Under the pieces are notes generated by a model, which was not told the DNA's origin, ran no database searches, and was given only the letters and a program-made list of their open reading frames with translations. Shown here in pieces: positions 14,346 through 26,206 of a stretch of DNA of 64,000 nucleotides; the stretch's first letter is position 1; every line of letters starts with the position of its first letter. A program made the translations under genes and the position numbers. Origin of the DNA: Paragonimus skrjabini miyazakii. Its lineage: Eukaryota > Platyhelminthes > Trematoda > Plagiorchiida > Troglotrematidae. The DNA lies in NCBI GenBank assembly GCA_014338405.1, contig JTDE01000445.1, forward strand, positions 178,794 to 242,793, given 5' to 3'.

Positions 14346-16410
14346 TCTGTCACCTCGTGAACATCCGTCTTGTTTACCTTGTTCTGCTCCAAGCCATTTT
14401 GAGCCTTTCTCTTTGATGCCAGTTTTTTCTCTATTAAAAGCGCACTTTGTATCCGTGTCGAAAGATTTTTTTCTATGAAATTTCCCGCAGAAGTAATGGA
14501 AACAACGTTTAAGCAAACGCACTGTGTCCGAACAACGTCGTTCTTTTACTGTAATACATACAAAAGTAATTGACGATGAGGGCGTTACTGATTCAAATTT
14601 ATCATTGTTATTATTTGTTTTTACCGTGATTAACGCTGGTTCGCTGCGGTCAGGACTACAAGCGAAGTAAGCGTTTGATGGTCGGCGCTCGTCGAGCCTG
14701 ATTAGTGCGATTGGGAGTTGTTTCACAGGTTGGAACGCAGCGTTTGACAAAGGAAGCTTTAGGATTTGAAAGAANNNNNNNNNNNNNNNNNNNNNNNNNN
14801 NNNNNNNNNNNNNNNNNNNNNNNNNNNNNNNNNNNNNNNNNNNNNNNNNNNNNNNNNNNNNNNNNNNNNNNNNNTTTGAAAGAAATGTATCTTAACACAT
14901 GTCCGAGTGATGCAAACACATTGCGAATGCCTCAGCTATTGACTGGATGCGATACCTGACCCGTCAGACTATTTGTGAGGGATGCGGTAGACGACGCGGA
15001 AGGCTCTCGTCGTGCCTGTTTGACGATAACAATGCACGTGTATACATACATATACGTAAATACTTTTATGTGGTTATGGGTTCTCATATTGGCTATCTGG
15101 TCATAACACTGAATCACTGGTTTGAGCACCGTCGGGGTTATTGGAATTTCGTGCAAACTTTCAATTAGTTGGGACACTTCAGCAGCAACTATTCACTTAC
15201 CACGAAAAATCTATCAACCGTTCGCAAAATAAACTCTGTTGAAAATGTTATTCACATTTTACAAACGTAGACCCTGTTGTGTAGATACAGTGCATTAAGA
15301 ATGATTAAGCAAAACGTTGTTTGTTGACATATGGTATCAGTTGCCATATGGCCTTTAATTTAAGTATGAACCCGTCAGTTCTTTCTTGTGAGACTGCATT
15401 TACAACATCACTTTTAAGAAGGTGCGCGTGCAAACTGTTCAGGTAAGTTTCAGGGTTGGTTTGGTGGCAAATAACTTATTTCTTTCCGTTTCTTTTTCAT
15501 TCATTCTATGTAATAACAGAATTGGTCGTTTTGCGAATGGTCACCTCTTGGTAGCTATCAACTGCCAAATCGATCAGCATGTCTGCTTGCATAATCCTCC
15601 AATATTCTGATTTAGACTGACTGGAAATGTCGAATTCTAATTAGGTTAGTCATTTTCACGCCCTCTTTATCCACGTTTTTAAGTTAAAAAACCAGAAGTA
15701 CACACCCAAAAAGCTTTTAAAAAGTGTGAACATTTTTAGTGCATTCGCAACCTCTTTCAACGGTGATATGCTTCTAAGACGCTATCGCTGGCTATCACAT
15801 CTCCGGTCGAGGTGTTCCTGACCATTATTACATGCGTACATGTGAATAATTGCTAACGATGTATACCTATGCACTGGTAGTTCTTTGTCTGACGTCATAG
15901 TCGCGGGGAAAGTCCGTTTTTGGTGATCACCACTTATTCTCTTCACCCATGGTTTCACACTCCAGTGTATGGCCACTGATGCTACATTTGCAGCCATCCA
16001 AAAGACCCACTCAAGTTAAACGAGGAACATTAATAAGTTTATTGGCGGTCTGTTGCTGTAGTCCACTTGATTCAAAATACAGTTACACAATGCGTTTGTG
16101 TTCAGTAAAATTAAATGCAAAGTAGCAAAAGTAGGTATGTCGTTTATCTAGGTTTTGCTGACGCTTGTGACATGGAAGTATCATATATGTCTAGTTGTTA
16201 TTATTACACAAGTCTGGTCTAGTAAGTTTTCTGAATAGTAAACTGGTCGGTTGAAACACATTACTGCTAAGGAAGTGATAGATATTAGTCAGTGGTGTTA
16301 CTGACCAATCTTTATTCATTATATTAGCTTTATTCTTGAAGGTAAAGGTTTTATAGTAGAGCCGTCTACTCGGCCAAAACTTCATGCATTTAATTTAATA
16401 CGTTTAGGCA
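14346..16410. other. Intergenic with gap, no gene recognised
   Basis: Apart from the 100-N gap, this stretch holds only short ORFs. The 135-codon minus ORF at 14343-14750 is basic and low in family-like features, and I do not recognise it. Nothing else is supported. Confidence 0.4.
14775..14874. other. 100-base assembly gap
   Basis: There are exactly 100 N. The ten bases before the gap (14765-14774) and the ten after it (14875-14884) are identical, TTTGAAAGAA, so the gap is probably a fixed-size placeholder between contigs whose ends overlap. Any ORF read through it is an artefact. Confidence 0.95.
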
Positions 16411-16642
16411 TAGACGTGGCTCAGAGTGTGCATACGATAAGTCTTTCATGTCTAATGTGGGGTCAGTGGCGCGTTGGATATGAGGACGTGGCTAGAGCTC
16501 TAATCTCACCTGTGACAAGAATGGTATTGCGGACAAGTTCTAGTGAGCATGAAACTCGAGTATAAGCCGTTTCTTAATGTGGTTGGGTGAAAGTCTATGA
16601 AACTGAGGCACCTGCGAGCAATCATGGATATTGTTTTGAACG
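16411..16642 (+). repeat. SINE copy 2
   Basis: The copy begins with GACGTGGCTCAGAGTGTGC, matching the head of copy 7 at 43111. It continues through TCATGTCTAATGTGG and the B-box-like AGAGCTCTAATCTC into a tail alignable with copies 3 and 6. The hammerhead section is heavily mutated: where CTGATGA is expected it reads CGGACAA, followed by a GAAACTCGAGTA remnant. The ends are approximate. Confidence 0.6.
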
Positions 16643-19509
16643 TGTAGGTGAAACAGTAAAATGTCCGACAGTTGTACTCTAACAAAAGTGGAACCGTTGG
16701 TACTGGTAAAAAGTTCGACATAAGCAACTGATGTTTGCTTTTGACAATTTCTGTCTACAACAGTACGCCAGATATACTCCGGGTAGGTAGACTAAGTGTT
16801 CAAAGATGCCGTTGTAGATCAACGTAACCTACAACAAGAATAATCACTTTAATTTTGGGTTATTAATATTATCGACTTAAACTCAAAAGTATCAAAACCC
16901 ACCGCCCAAAGAAAATACTGGAAGTACAGAAGAACAAATGAAGGAGTTTTTGAACAGCGGAAATTTGTACATTTAGTAGTCTACTCTATTACGTAAACGG
17001 GTAAATAATAACAAAATCAACTTTTACTTTTCACTTTGTTTCAACGGATTTTCAACCGGTAGTCATGGTCATAACATAATGTATACACCAGTAAACATTT
17101 TCAACTTACTGTCTACCCAAACGATTTCAAGCTGTTGGGTGTAGACGAGCTGTTCTTCTCGGCATTTAACCGTTTTGCTTTGGTTAAGCTATTTTATTGG
17201 GTAGAAAGTTACTGATAGACTAAGTACATAAATGTTGTACAATGGGCTTAAAGGCTGTTTATGAAAATGGTCTAAGAAATACTTAACAAAGGTTAAGTAA
17301 ATTCCACGAGTCGCCTCACACGGGTGTTTTTTCACATAGTTATCGCAAATGACTGAAGACAACAACTGATCGACTCATTTGGGTCAAAATAACAATCGAA
17401 ATTATGCTCGCCTGTACTTCTCTTTGTTTCCTGTGCAGCAAACACAGCAACTGAAGAAAAAGAATGGTTAGCAGCAAAATTAATAAACGTTGCTTTATTA
17501 CACATTTCTGTAATTTTCCATTTCGCGTTTCTGGCTCCTGTCCATACATAGCAACCATGTTAATCTGGTGAAAAATTCAAGCGCTGCGATTGAAAGAATT
17601 ATCCTTCCGTTTTTAAGACGAAAAATCACTAATATACAGTATGTAAATAAGTAGACCAAGAAAGTTGAGAAGAAACGTAAAATGAAAACTTCACCGGTTT
17701 ATACAATGCCCAACAGTGCTTTGAGAGTATGTTCCAAAGATAAACCACATGCACTATTGCACGAATTTCTTCAAGTCAATAGTTTCCTGGAATAGTTAGG
17801 CGGCAACAGAAGCAAGTGAAAACTTGTTTACGTCACTTTTGTTCGGAAGAGTAGTTTAATTCAAGTCTTCGTGTATATGTGATCAGGCGATAACCACGGT
17901 TAGAAAAAGGAACGGTGCTAGTTTGAAGCGCGTTCATAATGCAGACTTTCTAGTCTTGTCCTGATGAACTGCTTCATCAAATCTAATTCAAACCAAACAA
18001 CGAACGCTTGTGTTCTATACTGTTAACTGTATCCTAAACTCTTTTTGTAGTTCTACATGAATAGTCTTAAAAACACTACTTAAATTAGAACGAGGAAGCG
18101 TGCATCCCAATGGTTGTGTGACGACTTGACGCTAGAGCTGGCTTACGATGCTTGCCTATCATCAAGCGCCGCGTCCTCCATTGCAAGACAATTATTAGCG
18201 AATCGCAATATCAACATATTATCGTTGCTTGCCACTCTATGGAATATCCACAACAAGTATTTGCTAAATTGTATTCAGATTTATTGATCAGCCTCAGGTA
18301 ACCTATTCCCTCCGTTGAAAAAACAACTATGTTGATAATTTACTTGCCACGGATTTAGTATGGGTTATTAATTGCGGTACAGATTGAACTGTGTGGATAC
18401 CTTGTAGTTTACACAACGCTACATGAAATTAAACCATATTATAACTTCTTTCTTGACTAATTTATTAATAGGAAATTAATGATTGAAAAACCCATTGCAA
18501 TTTAAGATGGCTGAGAACCAACGACTAAACAGAACACTGACACTACACAATGCATGATTGCACCTGCTGCTCATCACATCACATAAAGCCATCTGTTCAT
18601 GCGTAACCAGTGAGGTAATCATTCGTTGCCATCAGTAGTGAATGACATAAGTTATGAAGCTAATGATTTCACGTTGAACGAATTTCCTTACCCCGACAAT
18701 GAGCAAAATAAAATGCGAGAATTGGGGAATGCAATGAGGATCTGACTTCAAGGTTATCCATGGAAAATAACGAGTAGGATGTGTTGGAATTTCTGTGAAC
18801 CACCAGAGTCAGCTACAGAGTCATTCTGATGACGCCTTCTGTCATGCGTAACCCAACTGTATAAGATGCACAAATTCACAGGAAAAATTAACTCATTCAA
18901 GATATTGATGATCCATCATCACCGGACTTAATTACAAATATTTCCAACATTTTGGAAGGGATTCAAGGCAATTTCATCAGAGAGTCTTAAAAAAGCATTA
19001 ATTTGGCAATCTAGAAGATAACTTGATCCTCCGTTTTTTGTTAATTTCGACTGAGGAATACAAAAATATATATGGTACCGTGCATTTGTGCTAAATTTAA
19101 TCTATACCATGCAATAAGATGAAAGGTATACAAAAAACTAGTGTTGGGAATGATAATATTGAGGTTTTGTCTCGCCGTGCGCTTAGTGAAATAGTAGACT
19201 GACTGCACAGGTAAAGCACCGGGCAACAAGAACCGTACACAAGAAATGAGGATGTGGGGTCAAAAGGTCGTGAAAAGAGTAGGCTGAAAATAAGATCCAC
19301 CACCCAACGTCGTTGTTTCAGCAATTTGGCTATACTGGTTACCAAGCCGATGAAGTTCACGTCACTCGCGGGTAGTAGGAGATTTTGTTTTCATGTTACT
19401 CGAGCACCACTCACGAGTGACCACCATACACGTTTCAGTAAACCGCCTTTAAAAAGAAGCACTAGACATGAGTTTCACTCTTATTAAAGCTCGTTTGTAA
19501 TAGATGAAC
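16643..19509. other. Intergenic, no gene recognised
   Basis: AT-rich DNA with short ORFs only. A CTGATGA string at about 17961 has no following stem II and GAAA and is not a hammerhead. I see nothing else supportable. Confidence 0.45.
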
Positions 19510-19702
19510 TTGCCACGGCCGAAACAAAACTGTTGCCACATGAAAATGTATCCGGAGTTCTAGTCTCAGCCGTGACAAGGATATGCACTTCAGATGAGCT
19601 GTAGCAAGAGTGAAACTTCAGTCTGGTGCTACCTTTCGAAGGTGTTTGACTGGAAGGTCCATGGAAATGCGGCAGTTGAGATTGATTGTGGGTAATGTTC
19701 AG
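19510..19702 (+). repeat. SINE copy 3 (best-preserved hammerhead fold)
   Basis: The copy contains a tRNA-like stretch (ACTGTTGCCACATGAAAATG), a B-box-like GGAGTTCTAGTCTC (19554-19567), the hammerhead region, and a tail (GTTTGACTGGAAGGTCC and onward to TAATGTTCAG) homologous to the arms of the 40.2-40.7 kb palindrome. It lies upstream of the potassium-channel gene. The ends are approximate. Confidence 0.65.
19577..19635 (+). ncRNA. Degenerate type I hammerhead ribozyme in SINE copy 3
   Basis: The fold can be traced by eye. The outer stem I is AAGG (19577-19580) with CCTT (19632-19635), then an internal loop, then GCACTT with TGGTGC. The core is CAGATGA (19591-19597), stem II is a short hairpin around GTAGCAA, followed by GAAAC (19612-19616), a TTCA loop on a 2-bp stem III, and the cleavage triplet GTC (19621-19623). 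This is the open-stem-I, tiny-stem-III layout of schistosome repeat hammerheads. The core U of CUGA is A here, which should abolish or strongly reduce cleavage. Confidence 0.55.
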
Positions 19703-20614
19703 TTTATATGAAGTTGACGTTACCTAATTACACGGTAAAAGAAATGACCTTGTCGATGACGTAGCCCGCGCCCAGGGTATGTTTCACAATTCATAACCCA
19801 TAATTCTCAGGCTAACTAGCAGTTTGGTTGCTTGATCCATTCGTCGACTAAATCCAACATTATGGTTTGTGTCTAACTATCTGATAAGACAAACATAAAA
19901 CAAACATTAACCAGTCTCGCTGTTCTAAACAGAACGACAACCGCACATGAAACCGTGAGCGACGTGTGAATCAATATGTTCAAGTAAATTGAAGTTCACA
20001 TTTTGAAATCTTATTCTCTGATTGGAAATTAACGTGTACATTTGAGCAAATTGAGGAATAGATCATCATCTCCAATTCGGTTGTCTGAGTTGTAAGAACA
20101 CACATAAATCTGTCAAAAGTAGCAATTCGTAACTTAATAAAAAATTACAGCAAAAATTAGACAAAAATTGAGATGTAATTGAATGCTTCATAATTGCTCA
20201 AATTTTCTTGATCCGTTTGTAATTATTAACATACATGCATGTCTACTTTGAAACTCTTTGCCAATGTGTGTCCCGGGGCGCACATCTGTGAACAATAAGA
20301 GGACCTGCATATACATCTATGGGTTAAACAGGCCGTATATCAAATATTATGAACGAAAATGAGAATATCTTCCCGTCATCATTTTATAACAACCCATAAT
20401 TCATGAAAAGCCCACAGTTTAACCAAGTAATTTTTCAGACTCAGATATTTTCTGTATAACAACCCTCATTGGCTATACTGGATTTATTATTGTCCGTGGA
20501 AACTACTTACGGTAATACAATTTCATTGCTCATAGGTGGTGTTGGTAGATTCCAACGTAAACCAATCGATAAATCCTGCTTGGATAGTCCGTTTTCTGGA
20601 TCAATTGTTGGATA

Positions 20615-20845
20615 TTATATGACATGGTAGATTTCCTTGGTAACTGGGTCGAAATTTGAAACTTCTAAGCTCCTTGTATGGCCTTGTAGCTCAGCTGTTA
20701 TAACCTTTACCACGTCTGGGCATATTGTTTCTGCTGCTAGTTCGAGTTCAACCGAAGTCCAGACCTTTTGAAAGTGAGTCTCTTCTAAATATTTACAAGT
20801 ATTTTTACCGAAATCACAGTTATTAGGAACCATTAATTTAGGCAC
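20615..20845 (-). CDS. Hypothetical 76-residue ORF, function unknown
   Basis: This minus-strand frame from ATG to TAA has coding-like composition: acidic and soluble, with a possible helix around LELAAETICPDVVKVITAEL followed by TRSLEVSNFDPVTKEIYHVI. I recognise no family and no membrane segment. It has no splice sites strong enough to extend it, and no neighbour that suggests a role. It could be one exon of an unseen gene, a decayed element, or chance. Confidence 0.25.
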   Translation of the reverse strand: MPKLMVPNNCDFGKNTCKYLEETHFQKVWTSVELELAAETICPDVVKVITAELQGHTRSLEVSNFDPVTKEIYHVI

Positions 20846-23025
20846 ATTTATATTTTAAGTAAGTTGCCATTTATTTAGCATTGATCTATTAAATGTTTGT
20901 CCTATAAATGCCGCTAGGAATTTACTCACTGGCGTCAACCAAATATTTCATAACAACTTTCAGAATTGCTCAACTTTTATTCATCTTACCATAAAACTGT
21001 CATTTAACCCTTTCTTTTGAAAAGTACATAACGACATTCCCTTCGCAAATTTACTGCTTATAAATTTAACTTTGAAACGACGAATGATCCGAGGTAGGAT
21101 AGGATTCGAACTCAACCTCATAACATTTAGTCACTTTGTTAGGTAAGTTGCCTATTGTCACTTTCATTTAGTGTAACAAATAATGACTCAGGTTTCTACC
21201 TACGCAGTTGCAGACAGAAGCTTCAAAACCGGTTTTGTTCATTCGTTGTTGATAAACGGCGTATAAAAAGCGTGATAAACAAAGGAAATCTTGGGTTCAT
21301 GAGTTTAGGCAGATAAGAAAAATATCTTTGCTATTTTGTTGTTATTGTAGAGTCTGTTAACCTTTTGTTTTCTTGTTATATAATGTCCTTCATACCTATT
21401 ATGTTCATTGTACATATAAACTACTTGTCTATTGTTTAAATCAATACACACTTCGTCCTCGCGCGCCTCAGCTTCTGCCTGCACGTGCCGTTGTTACCGG
21501 GAGTTGACTGTGGCAACAGTGGATTTTAATAAACTGGAGGAACTGGATTCGTTGGAATTTGTTTGCTACTTAACAGGAACTTTCTTCAAGCATATAGCGA
21601 ACTTAGTGTGGTGGAATTTATCGTAGACAGTTATTGTAGATTATTTTGTAACATTGTCGATTGTTTTCTTGGTTTCCACTACAGTATGTTGGAAAGAGAA
21701 ATAATCGTATCGGACAGGGTTTGTTATGAAGAAAATGTCAGCCACTACTTAAAACTGGAATGTAGACACATAACTATTTTTCAATGGTTCTCATTGATGT
21801 AATATTCTAAAATTTGCGCGAATTTGCTGCTCTGTTGAATGATACTGTAGGGTGGATGAAAAACTGCCAATGCTAATCATTTTTACCTACACAATAACCG
21901 GTCAACATTTTATAAATCCCAAATGGTACAGCTGAGACCATAAAGTTCAGTAGTTTGGTTCATAAAAGATAGAATACCAGACTCTTTTATACTGTGATAA
22001 CACAGAATGATCACTCCAATATTCATTCGATTATGTAACTGAATGTTCCTGGTAAGTAGGTTTTAATGGAAGTAAAGAAATATTTAGATCTGAAAGCATT
22101 TAGACTTGACGGTTAAATCTTTTACCATATAACTTTGTAAAATGTATTATAGTGTATTCTCTATTACATTATTCACAAATATTCCAGACTACTTCAGGTT
22201 CGAACATTTGGTCAGAAAATCTGCAAATTTGTGACAGAACCGACTAGATTGGCTCTTAGACCGGCTTGTTGCATCAAACAGTTTTCATCTTCCCTTTTCT
22301 CACAAACCGAAATTGATGTGTTATCTGTAGTAATTTTATAAGCTATTAGGCGTTACGAAAGACTATTTGTAACCCGGTTTGTCCCAGTGGTCTCCAACAA
22401 TGCAGTGAACAGTTGTTTCCATGCAATTGGGTCTCATCAGAAGGAAGCACACCGAAAATTTTAACCGTCCGTCAGTGAGCGATCATTACAACGACAGTGT
22501 TGAAATTCACTCAGAAGGGTGCGATAATCTGTGTAAATCATCTTTAAAAGTTATCATGTCTCTCCTGGTAACTCTTAATTTACGATTAATGTAACGTTGG
22601 TCTGCAGAACACCAAGCAATCACCACTGTCCAAAATGGATCGGATGTATTTCAAAAGTGGTTGACTTCAATGTGGCCTCCAAAACAATTGGCTGTAATCC
22701 AGATTAATACCAGTTAGTAGAACACATTGGCTTGTGGTATAACCTTGTAAACTGTTAGTCTGTCAATTTCTCGTAAACATGGGTACGGTTCACCTGGGAG
22801 TGTGTAACTTATTGGACCGACCTAGATCACAATCGATGTTCAAATATTTGCTGACAGTCCCAGATATCACTTTGAAACCCTACTACTGGTGTGCTACAAT
22901 AAATATTTCTGGGACCTGAATGTTGTATCGTTTTCTTTGAAATATAAAAATAACTGATAAGCTGAGAGGATGCTCACCTAATAAGCAACCTCTGGGGTTC
23001 GAGCAACCGCCACTCGGGAACTCAC
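20846..23025. other. Intergenic, no gene recognised
   Basis: This holds short ORFs only. Around 21330-21560 there is a TATATAA string, a GC-richer patch and an AATAAA, which loosely resembles a long terminal repeat, but no partner repeat or internal domain was found, so it is not called. Confidence 0.35.
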
Positions 23026-23061
23026 CATCATCATCATCATCATCGTCATCATCATCATCAT
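23026..23061 (+). repeat. CAT trinucleotide microsatellite
   Basis: Twelve consecutive triplets, eleven CAT and one CGT (23044-23046). A shorter, impure CAT tract recurs at 58336-58359. Confidence 0.9.
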
Positions 23062-23108
23062 AGACAGCAATACATCAGTGGTTCACACTGATGCTTAACT
23101 GCCACAAA

Positions 23109-23138
23109 AGATGAGGAGACACCTGGGTCTCCTCATCT
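23109..23138. repeat. Perfect 12-bp hairpin
   Basis: AGATGAGGAGAC (23109-23120) and its exact reverse complement (23127-23138) are separated by six bases. It lies about 50 bases after the CAT tract and is followed by another short CAT run. No T-run or neighbouring gene suggests a terminator role; it may be part of the same unidentified repeat as the microsatellite. Confidence 0.7.
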
Positions 23139-25005
23139 CTCTCATCATCATCGGAAACTCACCACAAACACCTTCATATGTCATAGACTTATACCGCACG
23201 CGAATTGCAGTGCAGGTGACGTGCATTATGCAGGCTATTATTGTCATCGTGCTTTTGATGCCCACGGGTTATGTACCAGTTGATGAGCATAGTTTTTTCC
23301 CCCCAGTCATTATTTATCGCCCGACATTAAGTGAAATCTGCTCAGATTCATTAGATTCCACATAATCACATCATAATATGCATAGCTACCGATGCAAACC
23401 ACAAATCTGACGACGAATGCTGGAAAGCAAGTATTCGTATAAACAGCCCAACGAGTCCACAATGGAAATCAAGTGTTTCATCTCTCATTATTGTAATCTG
23501 AACCATGCTGCTTTCCTTTGCCAATTTTTTAATATAAAGAAATAAATCAAAAGAAACAGCTGAGAAAGTGGATAAGAAACTCATCCAGAAAATCGAGTTG
23601 AGCAACCGGACACACAGTTGAAGAAGAAGCCATCGGAATAAACAGGCGATTAGGTAGTAGTTGATAGCACTGCCAAGTACAAAATGAAGGAATGTTAGGC
23701 AATATCAAGTGAATTTCTAGTTGCCTAACGTTCACGAGCTGAAATATTAGTTTAGGCGTTTTCTCCAAGAAATTTCTTTCTAATCGCACTAGTTTTAGTT
23801 TATTTCCAGTTTTATCACTATCTGGCTCGTAATTTTTTTAACGCGTTCTCACTGACTGCTTTGCAGGATCGCTACAGCTCGCTCAACATGAAAGAATTAA
23901 TGTTGTCTTGGTAATTTGGGTATTTCAAACAGTTATTTGGTGTACTCGGAGTTATTGAATGTACAAGTGAATTAGCAGTCTGCTGGTTATCAAGAGGCAC
24001 GAGTATATTAAACTTCCTGAGCGTTAAAACAGATCCTACCGATATGTTCACATGTAAATAAATCGTACCGAATACGAACTATGACACACACTAATAAAAC
24101 ACATCGGCAGCATTCAACAAAATGATGTCGTCCGCGTTACAATCGACGTCTAATTGTTGAGTATTTTGTGGCCAAAACTGATTCCCGAAGGGAAAAAGAG
24201 CTGAATACTTCTTGATGTGTATTCTCAAGCCGATACTCTACGGTCGGCTTCCTCCTTGTTCGGACACACTAGGTAGAGGTGGACTGATTGAAACCTCCAG
24301 TCGGTCACCATTCGCTTGGCGAGTCAAATCTATCCGCTCGGTCACCAGTTCTGTACGTATCGCTTGTGACGCAGGAATTTATACATACTTGTGTTATGGT
24401 TTGTTTGTACCTCGTTAGTGTGGACGAACAAAGTTAACCTTTGATAACCAGTTTACATTGGCCACGGCTTGAATCGATGTTTATACTGCTTCATGATATC
24501 CACCCATCATCATTCATCAATATTTTTTCACTGTACCAGACAAGGCCGGAAGTGCAAACAGTGAAGTTAATATCAAGTGTTGCAGGCTAAGGATAGCCAA
24601 CTGCATCATAATAAATCAATATGTGATAATTTACTTGGACAAAATATGGTGGACGACATAACAATATCATGTTGAGTTAAACCAGAGATTATAAGTAAAC
24701 TAAAGAATTTTGCAGCCTGGGGCCCATTGCTGTTATGAGTAGCGCAACCAGAGCTAGTCAGGTAGATGTGAACTTCTACGAACCACAAAAATCAGTAAAC
24801 GCTTGGCTAGTGTAAATTTGATTGGTCTATGCGTGACATCGGTGTAGCCAATCACATTCGCAGAAAGTTTATTGCTACGCTATAAACATAAATATACCTG
24901 TTAGAACCTGTAATCTCGATGAAATTCAGTAAACAAACATTTTGCAGGCAAGACAGCTCTTTTTGGCGGTAAGGTGTAACGGGGACCTCGACGACACTGG
25001 GCAGA
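23139..25005. other. Upstream region of the potassium-channel gene
   Basis: No further gene is seen. Close to the channel start, ATTTTGCAG ending at 24947 is a plausible splice acceptor (cis, or for a spliced leader). An in-frame TAA at 24970-24972 lies between it and the ATG at 25006, so coding cannot extend further upstream through this stretch. No convincing TATA or initiator was identified. Confidence 0.4.
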
Positions 25006-26206
25006 ATGAAAGAAGACAACTGTGCGACAAAATTTGTGGTTAACAGACCTCCCACTTCTAGCTTACCGCGGTTCCAACGCGCAAAATCCAGCTTCTCACC
25101 TTCAAATTCTGAAAGCGTTACTGAACGCAGTGACCAGCTACAACAGAACAGTTGTGGAGTTCCCAAGGATTGTAATCTATCTACTAAAGTCAAGCAGACT
25201 GAAAATAATGAAGAAATCCGAATCGTTATTTCAAAGAAGTTTACCGTTCAACCTAAAGATTTGAGTCCAAATCCGCATTTAGTCCCAAAAAAGTCCGCCC
25301 ATTCCACGTGTGGTTGTTGTATAAACTGCAGAAGTTCCAACCCGAATGGAGGTACTCCACAGAGCCTGTCAACTTCACTAAATAACGGAAACGAACAGGC
25401 AATTGAATACAGAAATATCGCACTTGGGATAACCAACAGGAAAGACCAAACCAAATGTCAAAAACTGTTAGGCTATTTCAAAAGACTTATATCTTTCCTA
25501 TTCTCACATATCGGACTTTGCTTACTTGTTGCTGGGTATTGCGCTGGAGGGGCATTCCTGTTCCGGGGCATTGAGAGAGACCATCAAAGGCAAATGGTCA
25601 ACAAACATCTTAAGGAGTTACTTGCAGATCATAGACTTATGCAAAATGTGTTTTTTAATCTTCAGAAAACTCTTATTGCTAACTGTTCGTCGTTTGCCTT
25701 AGAATGGCTACAGGTGCAACAAAATGACAGAATGAACTCTTTCGAACTTATCAGAACTGTTCCAATGGAATCACTGGAAGACAAAACTAGCCCCGCAGAA
25801 GAACTTGGGTTAAACTTTTCGACACCTTTGGAATTGGAAAATATCACTAATCGACTGCATGAAATGTTAGATGAACTAATCAGTGAGTATGTAGCCAAAC
25901 TTGTCACTCATACGGAGGACCTTATTCACAGCGCATTTCGGGCGTACGGTGCAGGCTGGAAACCTGGAGTTGATCATGGCTTTTTACCAAGTTTGTGCAC
26001 GAATTGTTCATTTATAACATCTACAAGTTCTTCAGACAAATTTAACCGCTGCAATTGTCCAGAAAAGACAAACTGTCCCATAAATTGCTTCTATGAGGAT
26101 TTGCAAACAAACCCATCTTACCAAGCAATCGATATTTATGGTGAAGATGATATGTGGACTCTCACAGGATCGTTACTGTACGCCCTTACCGTTATCACGA
26201 CGATCG
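25006..26206 (+). CDS. Two-pore-domain (K2P) potassium channel, coding exon 1
   Basis: This exon encodes residues 1-400 and the first base of codon 401. In order it has a hydrophilic cytoplasmic N-terminus of about 160 residues, with a CGCCINC cluster at 102-108; TM1 at about 161-186, ending in the K2P-like GGAFLFRGIE; a very long extracellular cap (187-383); and pore helix 1 with the start of filter 1 (TTIG, 398-401). The cap carries four N-glycosylation sequons (N226, N270, N279, N333) and six cysteines at 331-361. K2P channels are dimers passing background potassium current at the plasma membrane. The start is the first ATG after an in-frame TAA at 24970. The exon ends at ATCG before GTAAGT; the open frame beyond that is intron. 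The subfamily is unassigned, with nematode-TWK-like features in exon 2. Confidence 0.93.

Noticed and set aside
14343..14750. 135-codon minus ORF as a gene
   Set aside because: No recognisable domain; it starts beside the assembly gap and overlaps the end of SINE copy 1.
14656..14959. ORFs running through the N gap
   Set aside because: Their middle is unread sequence, and the gap flanks overlap by ten bases.
17961..18000. Hammerhead core at CTGATGA
   Set aside because: No stem II hairpin followed by GAAA.
21330..21640. Possible long terminal repeat with TATA-like and AATAAA strings
   Set aside because: No second copy, primer-binding site or internal domain was found nearby.
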